A DNA stretch of 64,000 nucleotides from positions 4,004,001-4,068,000 of the forward strand of contig NZ_CP063779.1 of NCBI RefSeq assembly GCF_021596945.1. Reading direction: 5' to 3'. Shown here piece by piece: positions 10,393 to 19,000 of the stretch (within the stretch, counting starts at the first letter, position 1; every line of letters begins with the position of its first letter). The notes beneath the pieces are model-generated. The model did not search any database, was not told the DNA's origin, and saw only the letters and a list, made by a program, of their open reading frames with translations. Origin of the DNA: Mongoliitalea daihaiensis (lineage in GTDB: Bacteria; Bacteroidota; Bacteroidia; Cytophagales; Cyclobacteriaceae). A program made the translations under genes and the position numbers.

Positions 10393-10466
10393 TTTTTCAA
10401 CAATCCGTATAAATTACAAATATTATTTATATTTTCGTCATTAGTATATTTTAAGCTAATTAAACT

Positions 10467-10853
10467 ATGGTATCTGCTACAACCGAAGGGGTCCAAGTTA
10501 CTGTGGAGACGACATACCAAGCCGACTTTTCTAATCCTCAGCAACATCATTTTGTTTTCACCTACAAGGTAACTATTGAAAATAAAAGCGATTCAACAGT
10601 GAAGTTACTCAAAAGACATTGGGAAATACATGATGCTGGAGATCAACTCAAAATTGTTCAAGGGGATGGAGTTGTCGGTAGAAAACCAACCCTCGAACCC
10701 GGACAGCTACATGAGTATGTTTCTGGCTGCAACCTAAAATCAGGTTTGGGTAAAATGAGTGGTACATACCTGATGGAAGTGATTAAAACAGGAAAACTAA
10801 TCGAAGTAGAGATACCGGAATTCCAATTAATCGCAACTGTTTTTAATAATTAA
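10467..10853 (+). CDS. apaG: ApaG family protein (Co2+/Mg2+ efflux-associated)
   Basis: At 128 residues this matches ApaG in length and pattern: a single Ig-like beta sandwich with RHWEIHDA, GDGVVGRKPTLEPGQ, YVSGCNLKSGLGKMSG and Y-L-M-E. ApaG proteins are cytoplasmic; their exact biochemical role is poorly defined, although enterobacterial mutants show altered cobalt resistance. Here it is divergent from ung and six bases upstream of a methyltransferase with which it may be cotranscribed. The GDGVVG loop is well kept. Confidence 0.93.
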   Translation: MVSATTEGVQVTVETTYQADFSNPQQHHFVFTYKVTIENKSDSTVKLLKRHWEIHDAGDQLKIVQGDGVVGRKPTLEPGQLHEYVSGCNLKSGLGKMSGTYLMEVIKTGKLIEVEIPEFQLIATVFNN

Positions 10854-10859
10854 TTCCTT

Positions 10860-11621
10860 TTGTTAATCCCGTATCTCCGTCATTGGTTTTTAAAAGAAGA
10901 CCGGTACTCGCTTCAATCCCCTCGCGTGTACAAACTATATGAAGGGCTTTTACAAGCAAGAGAGGAAAATCAGGAAGAAGACTTTTTGTTAGAAAGTATT
11001 CGTGAGCAACTGCTGACTGATGCTGAATTGTTAGAAATCGAAGACTTTGGAGCGGGTTCTAGAAAATTGAAACGAAAGTTCCGAACCGCTGCTGAAGTTA
11101 CTAAATACAGCAGTTCCAGTCGTAAATTCAACAAACTTTACCGGTTCTTTTGTCAAATGACTCCTGCAAGACATGTCTTGGAATTGGGAACTTGTACAGG
11201 TGTCAACGCCCACTATCTTTCTACCATAGGCAGCGCTCAAGTCTATACACTCGAGGGCAGTGAGGCTTTATGGGAAAAAGCACAAGCCTACCATCAGCGT
11301 TCTAACATTCACTTCCTTTTGGGTGATATCAGGAAAACCTTGCCTCTTCTCCTAAAGGAACTAGCATCGATTGATTTTGCACTGATGGATGCCACCCATA
11401 CCAAAACTGCGAGCCTGCAGTATTTTGAGCTTCTACTCCCTTACTTGCATGAGCAAAGTATCCTTGCTATCGGAGATATTCATTGGTCGAGAGAAATGGA
11501 GGAAGCATGGGATGCCATTAAAAGCCATCCACGAGTACATTTGTCTTTTGATTTCTTTGAATGCGGTATTGTTTTCTTTGATCCTTCCTTTACCAGAGAA
11601 GCCTATATCTTGGATTATTGA
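10860..11621 (+). CDS. Class I SAM-dependent methyltransferase
   Basis: This 253-residue protein contains the SAM-binding motif I ELGTCTGVNAHYL (about 103-115), an acidic residue after the second strand (YTLEGSE) and a third-strand motif with D (IDFALMDATHT). It belongs to a methyltransferase group common in Bacteroidota whose N-terminus resembles H-x-x-HSPFVY, seen here as RYSLQSPRVYKLYEG. No ATG lies early in frame, so the TTG at 10860 is the best start; no ribosome-binding sequence precedes it. The substrate is unknown. Its last 7 bases overlap the end of the converging TPMT-like gene. Confidence 0.8.
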   Translation: MLIPYLRHWFLKEDRYSLQSPRVYKLYEGLLQAREENQEEDFLLESIREQLLTDAELLEIEDFGAGSRKLKRKFRTAAEVTKYSSSSRKFNKLYRFFCQMTPARHVLELGTCTGVNAHYLSTIGSAQVYTLEGSEALWEKAQAYHQRSNIHFLLGDIRKTLPLLLKELASIDFALMDATHTKTASLQYFELLLPYLHEQSILAIGDIHWSREMEEAWDAIKSHPRVHLSFDFFECGIVFFDPSFTREAYILDY

Positions 11622-12214
11622 TGCTGTTTAGGCAAGGCTATTTGTATAAATACCTCGGACCCGGTTCTTGGAGGAATGGAATTGTAACAAGGTTCTATGG
11701 ACACCGCGTCAAAATACTGCTCAAAGATGGATTGATAAGAAGCCGCTGATCCACCAAAGGGAGGTCCTGCTTTTTCAAATTCCCTATTAAATAGTACCCC
11801 AACCAACTTTCCACTTGGTTTTAGAAGAGAATGCATTTTTTGCACATACTCCATTCTTTGCTCCGGATGCAAGGCACAGAAAAATGTTTGTTCCAAAATC
11901 AAATCGTAGTTTCCCTGATGGTGGAAAAAATCTTGATGAAAAACTTGGGCAGTCGGGAATTTTGGGCAATTTTGTTTGAAGTGTTCCAAAGGAACGGCAG
12001 AAAAGTCCAAAATATGAACCTGAGAGAATCCCGATTCGTAAGCATATTGGGCTTCATGAGCATTTCCCGCTCCGGGTATAAGGATCTGTAAAGACTTGTC
12101 TTGAATTTGGTCCAAATATTGCTTAAGTGGGTAAGAAGGACTACCTATATCCCAGCCGGTTTGTTGTTGTTGATAGCGGTCTGTCCAATATTGAGAAGAA
12201 AGAAATGTTGTCAT
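11615..12214 (-). CDS. TPMT-family SAM-dependent methyltransferase
   Basis: This 199-residue protein has the thiopurine S-methyltransferase family pattern: YWTDRYQQQQTGWDIG at the N-terminus, ILIPGAGNAHEAQYA (SAM motif I), an aspartate ending strand two (HILDFSAVPL), and EQTFFCALHPEQRMEY. Bacterial members methylate thiols, halides or selenium and tellurium compounds; this one could act on a small soft nucleophile, but the substrate is not visible. It is divergent from the coiled-coil protein gene at 12245, with 30 bases between the start codons, and overlaps the preceding gene tail to tail. Confidence 0.88.
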   Translation of the reverse strand: MTTFLSSQYWTDRYQQQQTGWDIGSPSYPLKQYLDQIQDKSLQILIPGAGNAHEAQYAYESGFSQVHILDFSAVPLEHFKQNCPKFPTAQVFHQDFFHHQGNYDLILEQTFFCALHPEQRMEYVQKMHSLLKPSGKLVGVLFNREFEKAGPPFGGSAASYQSIFEQYFDAVSIEPCYNSIPPRTGSEVFIQIALPKQHQ

Positions 12215-12244
12215 ATTTATTAATCAATTATTAAGCTACCTCTT

Positions 12245-13165
12245 ATGGATCCGAATTTTCAACAAGAAAAGACTAAAAAAAACGACACTGGCAAGAATAT
12301 TTTAATCATTGTGTTGGTCATTTTAGTGATTTTGAGCGGAATCAAATTGTACTCCGACAGCATAGATAAGACACGTAAATCTGAGGAAATCATTTTACTA
12401 TCGGGAGAAAACAATGACCTCAATAAGCGATTAGATTCCATGACTTATCAGCTAGATTTACGGATTCAAGAAATAGAACGACTGGGCGGTGAGGTAAGTT
12501 CCTTGCAAGAAATACGTGAACAATTGGTCAAAGAAAGATCGAGTGATAGAAAGCGAACTGCTGATGAAATTGCAGCATTGAACAGACAAATCAGCTCCTA
12601 CAATAAAACGCTGGCTGAAAAAGACCAAGAAATCGTACGTCTGCGTGAAATCAATCAGCAACTTTATTCAGAAAATGAAGGCCTAAAAACCACCCAAGCT
12701 CAGATACAGGAAGAGGTATCCCAGCTCAATATCCGTCAGCAGGAATTACAGGAAAAAGTAGATATTGCAGCCCAATTAAAGGCTGAAAATATTATTGTAG
12801 CAGCTGTAAACTCCCGTGGCAAAGAGCGGGAAGATGGTTTTAGAAACAGGCAGATTGAAAAATTGAAAGTGACGTTCAACTTTGCGGACAATAAAGTGGC
12901 CGAAGCAGGTCCGAGAGATGTATTTGTTCAGGTAATAGCACCAAACAATCAACCCATTTTTGATATTGCAAAGGGTTCTGGCACCTTCAATCTGAATGGT
13001 AAAGAAGAGTTCTTTACGACTCACCGCGACATAAACTTCACCAACAATCAACAGACTTTAAGTTTCTTTTATGAAAAAGGAAGCAATTATGCGTCTGGAA
13101 CACACGAAGTTCGCATTTTTGTAGACAATTATTTGATCGGAACTAAAACATTCGAGGTTAAATAA
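12245..13165 (+). CDS. Membrane-anchored coiled-coil protein of unknown function
   Basis: I do not recognise a named family for this 306-residue protein. It has a short charged N-terminus, one membrane helix (about 18-36), a long charged coiled coil (about 45-185, rich in E, K, Q and L) and a C-terminal domain (about 190-306) with alternating hydrophobic beta-strand patterns ending FEVK. The layout suggests an inner membrane protein with a periplasmic rod carrying a small beta domain. Proteins of this shape are common upstream of ribosomal operons in Cytophagales, but that is recollection and not proof of function. It lies 41 bases before the promoter of rpsF. Confidence 0.75.
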   Translation: MDPNFQQEKTKKNDTGKNILIIVLVILVILSGIKLYSDSIDKTRKSEEIILLSGENNDLNKRLDSMTYQLDLRIQEIERLGGEVSSLQEIREQLVKERSSDRKRTADEIAALNRQISSYNKTLAEKDQEIVRLREINQQLYSENEGLKTTQAQIQEEVSQLNIRQQELQEKVDIAAQLKAENIIVAAVNSRGKEREDGFRNRQIEKLKVTFNFADNKVAEAGPRDVFVQVIAPNNQPIFDIAKGSGTFNLNGKEEFFTTHRDINFTNNQQTLSFFYEKGSNYASGTHEVRIFVDNYLIGTKTFEVK

Positions 13166-13206
13166 GCAGAATGGCAGAATTAGATGAGATTTATTGGTTT
13201 CTTCTA

Positions 13207-13237
13207 TTGGAAAAAACCAAATAAAATTCTACTTTTG
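13207..13237 (+). promoter_or_regulatory. Bacteroidota-type promoter of the rpsF operon
   Basis: TTGG at 13207-13210, a 19-base spacer, and TACTTTTG at 13230-13237 match the Bacteroidota sigma consensus (TTTG, 19-21 bases, TAnnTTTG), with a perfect -7 box. Transcription would begin near 13244, about 30 bases before rpsF. Confidence 0.72.
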
Positions 13238-13273
13238 CGTCCTGTTTATTTTAAACACTAAAAAGTTTTATAC

Positions 13274-13642
13274 ATGTTCCAGAAAAATTATGAAACGGTA
13301 TTCATCCTTACTCCCGTTTTGTCTGATGTTCAGATGAAGGATACCGTAGACAAGTTCGTTAACTTGTTGAAAACTGAGGGGGCAGACGTGATCAATGTTG
13401 AAAATTGGGGTCTTAAGAAGATGGCTTACCCAATTGAGAAAAAAAGCACCGGCTTCTACGTATTGGTAGAGTTCAAGGCATTGCCTACGCTTATCAAGAA
13501 ATTGGAGGTAGAATACAGAAGAGATGAGAAAGTTATGCGTTTCTTGACTACTGTATTGGATAAGCACGCAGTGGCTTATGCTGAAAAGAGAAGAAAAGGT
13601 GAATTTAATAAAAAAGCAGAAGCTAAGGAGGAGCAAGCCTAA
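13274..13642 (+). CDS. rpsF: 30S ribosomal protein S6
   Basis: This 122-residue protein is S6: [14 protein letters not shown] at the N-terminus, [23 protein letters not shown] in the centre and [12 protein letters not shown]6 binds 16S rRNA together with S18 on the platform of the small subunit. A lysine- and glutamate-rich tail ends the protein. Its stop codon overlaps the rpsR start (TAATG at 13640-13644), so the two partners are translationally coupled. First gene of rpsF-rpsR-rplI. Confidence 0.98.
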   Translation: MFQKNYETVFILTPVLSDVQMKDTVDKFVNLLKTEGADVINVENWGLKKMAYPIEKKSTGFYVLVEFKALPTLIKKLEVEYRRDEKVMRFLTTVLDKHAVAYAEKRRKGEFNKKAEAKEEQA

Positions 13643-13893
13643 TGACACTTAAGAACGAACCTATCAACAGAGTTGAGAATAGAAAAAAATATTGCAGATT
13701 CAAGAAGAACGGCATCAAGTACATCGATTACAAGGATCCAAACTTCTTATTGAAATTTGTAAATGAGCAAGGTAAAATCCTTCCTAGAAGATTGACTGGT
13801 AACTCTGCGAAATTCCAGAGAAAAGTATCCAATGCAATCAAGAAGGCTAGACATTTGGCTTTATTGCCTTTTGTAACTGACGGTTTGAAATAA
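13642..13893 (+). CDS. rpsR: 30S ribosomal protein S18
   Basis: This 83-residue protein is S18: [19 protein letters not shown], then LRFV-like [21 protein letters not shown] and the C-terminal [12 protein letters not shown]. It has a single N-terminal cysteine and no full zinc-binding set, as is usual for one of the two S18 types. It heterodimerises with S6 in the small subunit. The start overlaps the last base of the rpsF stop. Confidence 0.98.
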   Translation: MTLKNEPINRVENRKKYCRFKKNGIKYIDYKDPNFLLKFVNEQGKILPRRLTGNSAKFQRKVSNAIKKARHLALLPFVTDGLK

Positions 13894-13935
13894 TCCGTTA
13901 TTGTTCAGTTCTATCACCAATAATATTGCACGACA

Positions 13936-14379
13936 ATGGAAATTATTCTAAAAACAGATATAAAAGGACTAGGTTATAAAAATGACCTAGTTGAAGTAAA
14001 GCCAGGTTATGGTAGAAACTACCTGATTCCTCAAGGCTATGCAGTACTTGCAACCACATCTAACAAGAAAATCTTGGCAGAAAACATCAAGCAAGCTGCT
14101 CACAAAGCGGACAAGGTGAAGAAGGATGCGGAAGAAATTGCTGCACAACTTGAAAACCTTACCTTAGAAATCAAAGCAAAAGTTGGTGATTCCGGAAAGA
14201 TTTTCGGTAAAGTAACCACTATTCAGATCTCTGATGCTTTGGCAGAAAAAGGAATCATCCTTGACAGAAAAAAGATCTCTATCAATATGGAAGTTGGAAC
14301 AGCTGGAGAATTTGAAGCTGAAGCTGATCTTCACAGAGAGGTTAAAACTGCTATCAAATTTGTGGTTGTGGGTGAGTAA
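13936..14379 (+). CDS. rplI: 50S ribosomal protein L9
   Basis: This 147-residue protein is L9. The N-terminal domain has the signature MEIILKTDIKGLGYKNDLVEVKPGYGRNYLIP and is followed by the long connecting helix (about 45-75) and the C-terminal RNA-binding domain (KVGDSGKIFGKVTTIQISDAL). L9 binds 23S rRNA near the L1 stalk and helps maintain reading frame. It follows rpsR by 42 bases and ends the operon, which is closed by a hairpin terminator 28 bases on. Confidence 0.98.
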   Translation: MEIILKTDIKGLGYKNDLVEVKPGYGRNYLIPQGYAVLATTSNKKILAENIKQAAHKADKVKKDAEEIAAQLENLTLEIKAKVGDSGKIFGKVTTIQISDALAEKGIILDRKKISINMEVGTAGEFEAEADLHREVKTAIKFVVVGE

Positions 14380-14400
14380 TTCACGCCTATATCATACATC

Positions 14401-14433
14401 AAAAAAAACCGTCAAGCAATTGACGGTTTTTTT
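14401..14433 (+). terminator. Terminator of the rpsF-rpsR-rplI operon
   Basis: An 8-bp stem (14408-14415 with 14420-14427) with the tetraloop GCAA is flanked by eight A on the left and seven T on the right (14427-14433). It is a strong plus-strand intrinsic terminator and its A-run would let it work in the other direction too. Confidence 0.92.
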
Positions 14434-14439
14434 ATGCAT

Positions 14440-14502
14440 AAAAAAACTGACTCTTTAGAACAGCAGCATAAAAACTATAGGCTTGCTGACCAAAGAGTCA
14501 GT
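14440..14502 (-). terminator. Terminator of the 82-residue protein gene
   Basis: A perfect 11-bp inverted repeat (14446-14456 with 14492-14502) encloses a 35-base segment that can itself pair partly (CAGCA near 14461 with TGCTG near 14484). Read on the minus strand it ends in a run of six T (complement of 14441-14446). It starts 17 bases after the stop of the converging minus-strand gene. Confidence 0.75.
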
Positions 14503-14519
14503 GAAAGTAGGTAACAGGA

Positions 14520-14768
14520 TTACAACGCAGCGATCTTCTCTAAATCATCGATTAACTTTTTTGCAACTGCTTTTGCATTTTGCTCTCTTTTAGCTTTGAA
14601 AAGCTCAAGGGCCTCTTTGCTTTTAGCAATCACTCCTACTGGATTTTGATCCGCTTGAAAGCTATTCCAGCACCAAGACAGTTCTGCATGAAGCTTTTCG
14701 TCTAACTTTAATTTCTCGAGTTTTTCGAGCGTCGAAACAATGGTTTTTTCTGAAATTTTGACTGACAT
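14520..14768 (-). CDS. Small helical protein of unknown function (82 aa)
   Basis: I do not recognise a family. The 82 residues are mostly charged and helical, with two likely helices (about 7-30 and 43-80), a central ELSWCWNSFQADQNPVG turn with two tryptophans and one cysteine, and a lysine-rich tail. There is no signal peptide or membrane segment, so it should be cytoplasmic. It is monocistronic, with a good terminator downstream, and faces the ribosomal operon. The dedicated terminator and normal codon use support it being a real gene. Confidence 0.75.
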   Translation of the reverse strand: MSVKISEKTIVSTLEKLEKLKLDEKLHAELSWCWNSFQADQNPVGVIAKSKEALELFKAKREQNAKAVAKKLIDDLEKIAAL

Positions 14769-14966
14769 AATTTTGTATGTTTGGTTTGTATTTTCTTAAA
14801 AGATTAGCAATTATTCAACAAAACAAAATATTTAATTTCATAAATGCAAAAATGTCAGCGAATTAGATAACTAATTCTTAAACTCAATCGATTTCGATCA
14901 ACAAAAAAGACAAAAAAATTCTGCTCGGTACCCGGGTTTTATTCCCAAAATCAAGTAATTCACACT

Positions 14967-15605
14967 ATGGTAACACGAAAACAAAGCATTGAAGAGGAAT
15001 TTGCGAATAGCATTACCCATGGTTTGGGTGTATTATTCAGTATTGTGGCTATATCACTACTCGTCACCTTCTCGATTTTGAAGGATTCTACGATTCATGT
15101 GGTAAGCTGCAGCATTTTTGGGGCTTCCATATTGCTGTTATATACCTTCTCCACCCTGTATCATGCCTTTCAAGCAGAGCGTATCAAAGCTTGGCTGAGA
15201 ACTTTTGATCACATTGGAATTTACTTTCTGATAGCAGGCACCTACACTCCTTTTCTTTTGCTTGCTGTAGGCGGCACACTGGGGTGGATTTATTTTGGCA
15301 TTATTTGGGGACTGGCTGTCGTAGGGACAGTTTATAAGATCTTTTTCACCCACCGATTCAAGCGGCTTTCCTTATTTCTGTACTTGGGAATGGGTTGGAT
15401 GGCTATTTTCCTCATCAAACCTTTGATGGAGAGTTTAGATAGTTCTGTTTTGATTATGATTGCAGTAGGAGGAATTGCCTACACACTTGGCACTATTTTT
15501 TATACTCGACCCCAGATGCGCTTTGCTCATACGATCTGGCATCTGTTTGTTTTGGCAGGCACAATCAGCCATTTCATAGCTATTTTGCGAATGCTAACAC
15601 TGTAG
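14967..15605 (+). CDS. trhA: Haemolysin III family (PAQR-type) membrane protein
   Basis: This 212-residue protein has seven hydrophobic segments and the conserved polar residues of the haemolysin III/PAQR family: E11 and H18 in EEEFANSITHG, S and H in STLYHAF, DHIGIY, and the C-terminal TIWHLFVLAGTISHF. Family members bind zinc within the membrane bundle and resemble adiponectin receptors; bacterial ones have been linked to membrane-fluidity homeostasis, and the haemolytic role is not general. It stands alone between the 82-residue protein gene (divergent) and the tRNA gene. Confidence 0.92.
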   Translation: MVTRKQSIEEEFANSITHGLGVLFSIVAISLLVTFSILKDSTIHVVSCSIFGASILLLYTFSTLYHAFQAERIKAWLRTFDHIGIYFLIAGTYTPFLLLAVGGTLGWIYFGIIWGLAVVGTVYKIFFTHRFKRLSLFLYLGMGWMAIFLIKPLMESLDSSVLIMIAVGGIAYTLGTIFYTRPQMRFAHTIWHLFVLAGTISHFIAILRMLTL

Positions 15606-15670
15606 TCAATAATTTTTCCTCTTGAAAGTAAGTGAATTATATTATTTGATGAAAAAACTTTTGGTTAGGA

Positions 15671-15702
15671 TTTGCATAAAAAATCTAGACCCCCTACATT
15701 TG
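15671..15702 (+). promoter_or_regulatory. Bacteroidota-type promoter of tRNA-Gln
   Basis: TTTG at 15671-15674, a 20-base spacer and TACATTTG at 15695-15702 match both boxes of the Bacteroidota consensus exactly. The predicted start near 15709 lies about 24 bases before the mature tRNA. Confidence 0.85.
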
Positions 15703-15732
15703 TGACACCTTTCGAAAGAGGGAGTTTAAAAT

Positions 15733-15805
15733 TGACCGATGGTGTAACTGGCAACACGTCTGATTTTGGTTCAGAAGAGTCTAGGTTCGAGCCCTAGTCG
15801 GTCAA
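15733..15805 (+). tRNA. tRNA-Gln (UUG anticodon)
   Basis: A 73-base cloverleaf without encoded CCA. The acceptor stem TGACCGA (15733-15739) pairs with TCGGTCA (15798-15804), followed by discriminator A. The D stem is GTGT/ACAC, the anticodon stem TCTGA/TCAGA encloses loop TTTTGGT giving anticodon TTG, and the T arm is CTAGG-TTCGAGC-CCTAG. UUG reads glutamine codons CAA and CAG. Confidence 0.96.
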
Positions 15806-15807
15806 CT

Positions 15808-15832
15808 AAGCAGCTTAACGGCTGCTTTTTTT
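15808..15832 (+). terminator. Terminator after tRNA-Gln
   Basis: A 7-bp stem (15808-15814 with 15821-15827, six-base loop) runs into a T-rich tail ending at 15832. It starts two bases after the tRNA and should end a single-gene transcript. Confidence 0.85.
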
Positions 15833-15927
15833 ATTTACTTAGTTTCAGATTTTTATTTTACAAAAAACACCCATTCAACACGAAAATTCCTTATTTCATT
15901 TCTCTTAACAATCATTTAACAATAATA

Positions 15928-15960
15928 TTTGGTTTAAGCCCCGTGAATGATTTACATTTA
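15928..15960 (+). promoter_or_regulatory. Probable promoter of the secreted nuclease gene
   Basis: TTTG at 15928-15931, a 21-base spacer, and TACATTTA at 15953-15960 fit the Bacteroidota consensus with one mismatch in the last position. Transcription would begin near 15967, giving a leader of about 48 bases. Confidence 0.5.
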
Positions 15961-16014
15961 CTTGCATTTCATAGTAATAAAAATGCACGTAATCAAAACC
16001 TAAATCAATCATTC

Positions 16015-19000
16015 ATGAAACACGTTTTACAACGAACACTCATGTTGGTCCTATTGATCTTTGGCAGTATGATATCAATTCATGCCCAAACCGAAGTCAT
16101 TGCAGGATGGACATTTGAAGCTACGGAAACAGCAGATCGCATTTTTGCTGATCTCGGAAACGCCAACAACACTGGAGAAAATGCGCAGACCATTACTCCG
16201 GTAAACATCAACTTTACTTCATATGTACAAGGCAGTGGAGGATCAGGTACCTTTTCCAAAAACTCAAATGGATGGCCTGCTGCGGAAGGCGTCGAGAAAT
16301 ACTGGCAAGTACGCATCAATACGCTTGGATACGACAACCTAACAGTATCCAGCAGACAACAGAGTTCAGGAACTGGTCCTCGGGATTTTCAAGTAGAATT
16401 CAGTTTAGACGGAGTAGTATGGACCGCCATCCCAAACAGTTCCATCACGACTGCCAACAACTTTACTTCAGGAGTACTTTCCCCTACCCCAGTTCCTACA
16501 GAAGCAAATAATCAAGGAACTGTTTTTTTGAGATGGATCTCCACATCCAACACAAGTGTAGGAGGCAACCTCATCGCAGCAACAGGAACTAGCAGAATAG
16601 ATGATATCATCATTGAAGGTACGATCCTCACAGGAGCGCCAACCGATCCTGAGCCTGAAGCTCCCCTATTGAGCACACTGGCATCTTGGGATTTTGCTGG
16701 ACAACCTGGTAATCAAGCTTCCACCACAGGTGTGGGATCTGAGAGTATCTCCGCAATAGATTTTACTCGCGGTACAGGTGTAACACCTACTGCAGCAGCT
16801 AATTCAATCAGCGGTTCTGCTTGGTCTGTAAGTGATGTAAATGATTACTTTGCTTTTGGAATAACGATAGAAGATGGATTTGAAGCCAAACTTTCACAAC
16901 TCATTTTAGCCACTAGATCATCTGGTACTGGTCCAGGTAGATTGGCCTTGCGTTACAGCGTCGACAATTTTACTAGTAATTTGGCCACTTGGTCCAATTC
17001 AGGAACTGCCTTTTCTAATGAAACTCTTGATTTAAGTGCACTGGAAACGCTTACAGGGTCTGTAGAGTTTAGAATTTATCCAAACGAGGACATCAATGCC
17101 AACGGCGCTACAGGAATTGCGAATGCCGGAACTTTAAGGGTAGCTAACTTTGCTGAAGGTGGGGGTGTATTTTCTCCCGTACGGTTTTTAGGGATAGTCA
17201 CCGAAGAAGAACAACCTGAACCTATCACCTTGATTGAATATAGATTTACAGGGGAACCAGGTAATCAAGTGTCAACTCCGGGTGTATCACTCGACCCAGG
17301 AGTCGAAGGAATAGCTATTAGTAGAGGTGCCGGATTGGGACTAACGGCGGCTGCAAATTCCATAAATTCCAATGGCTGGAATGCTGGTGATGATCGTTTC
17401 TTCACATTTGGCATAACCGTTTCTCCTGGACAATTGGTAGATCTTACTGAACTACAGATTGGAACTTCTTCCTCCAACACAGGACCAAGAGACATGGCTT
17501 TGGTGTATAGTGGAGATGGATTTACATCGAGACTTGCTGAATGGCAGCATACTGGCACATTTGTCAACCAAATCATTGACCTCTCTAGTTTACAAAATCT
17601 ATCCGGCGAGGTAGAATTCAGAATCATTTCGACAAGCAATACATCTGCTAATGGTAATACAGTTGCATCCACTGGAACTTCCCGTGTAACCAATTACTTC
17701 GAAGGAGGCAATACCGGGGCAACTCGATTTATTGGTATTGTGAAAAATGCGCAAGGAGTAGTCATTCCTACGATTGAACTGACGGTAGATGCATTAGATT
17801 TTGGAATAGTATCCTTAAACTCTACGCCTGTTTCGTTGAGTTACCAAATCAGCGGTACTAACTTAACAGATGCCGTGAGCGTAGTAGCTCCTGCTGGAAT
17901 AACCATTTCAACGGACGGCAATACCTTCTCCAACGAACTGCTGATTCCAGCGGCTGAAGTCATGGCTACAAGTACTATTTTTGTACAGGTTGAAACTTCC
18001 CAAGCAGGAAGTATCAATGCTCAAATTGCTCATAGTACAGAGGGCACATTACCAGTTTCCTTGACTGTAACAGCGAGTATTCTTGATCCTTTCAATATTG
18101 TGGAAGATTTCAATACCATTTGTGTAGCGAATTTCAGTCCAATAAGCGGAGGATGGAGTCAAGTAAGTGTAGCAGGCGACCAAACTTGGTCTTGTAGCAA
18201 CTTTGGAAGAGCTGGAACCACCCCTACGGCTAATGCACCATTTGGTGTTCAGATGAATGGATTTGCTGCTGGCACAGCGGTATTAAACGAAGATTGGTTA
18301 ATCTCTCCTGCCTATGACTTGACAGCATTTGATTTCCCTCTCTTAGAATTCTGGAGTAGGGTAGCTTTTGGTGGCCCTCGTCTAAAACTAAAAGTATCTA
18401 CGGACTATGTAGATGGGGATCCAAACTTGGCTACTTGGACAGAATTGGCAGATAGATTTGCCCAGGGAGATACTTGGACAAGCTCAGGTGAAGTAAATCT
18501 TTCTGCATTCAAAGCAGCTAATGTACGGATTGCATTTGTCTACACTTCTGGTCCTGAAGTAGGAGCAGCCCGTTGGACAATTGATGATTTCTCTTTGAGA
18601 AACTCCGAAACGGCTCCTGCCCCATTCTTGACAAACAGCATTGGAAATGTAGATTACTGGCATTTTGGTATTGTACCAGTAGGTAGTATCGCTCCTCAGA
18701 CCCGTTCATTTGAATTCTCTTTGAGTGATGCCATCGCCGATTTGACTATTTCCGCGGGAGATGGGTTTGAATTCTCCAAAGATGGAGTTAATTTCTCTTC
18801 AGCGATCACCTTCTCTCCTGAGGAAAGCGGTGCTACACAAACTGTAAGCATCCGGTTTAATCCATCAAGTGCTGGTGCATTCAGCAGTCCAATCTTCTTT
18901 AATTCTGGAGATATCCAAGTAAGAAGAGGTTTCTTAACCGGAGCTACCGTTGAAAAATCCAAAACTCTTGATGTGGTCACTTGGAATATCGAGTGGTTTG

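Noticed and set aside
14923-14936. GCTCGGTACCCGGG, a 14-base match to a common cloning-vector polylinker
   Set aside because: The match ends after 14 bases, flanking sequence is normal AT-rich intergenic DNA, and neighbours on both sides are typical chromosomal genes. A chance match is the simpler reading, although a check of the raw reads would settle it.
15766-16014. Upstream extension of the nuclease reading frame through the tRNA-Gln gene
   Set aside because: The extension lies within a perfect tRNA and its terminator, and the signal peptide begins at ATG 16015, so the extension is chance openness.
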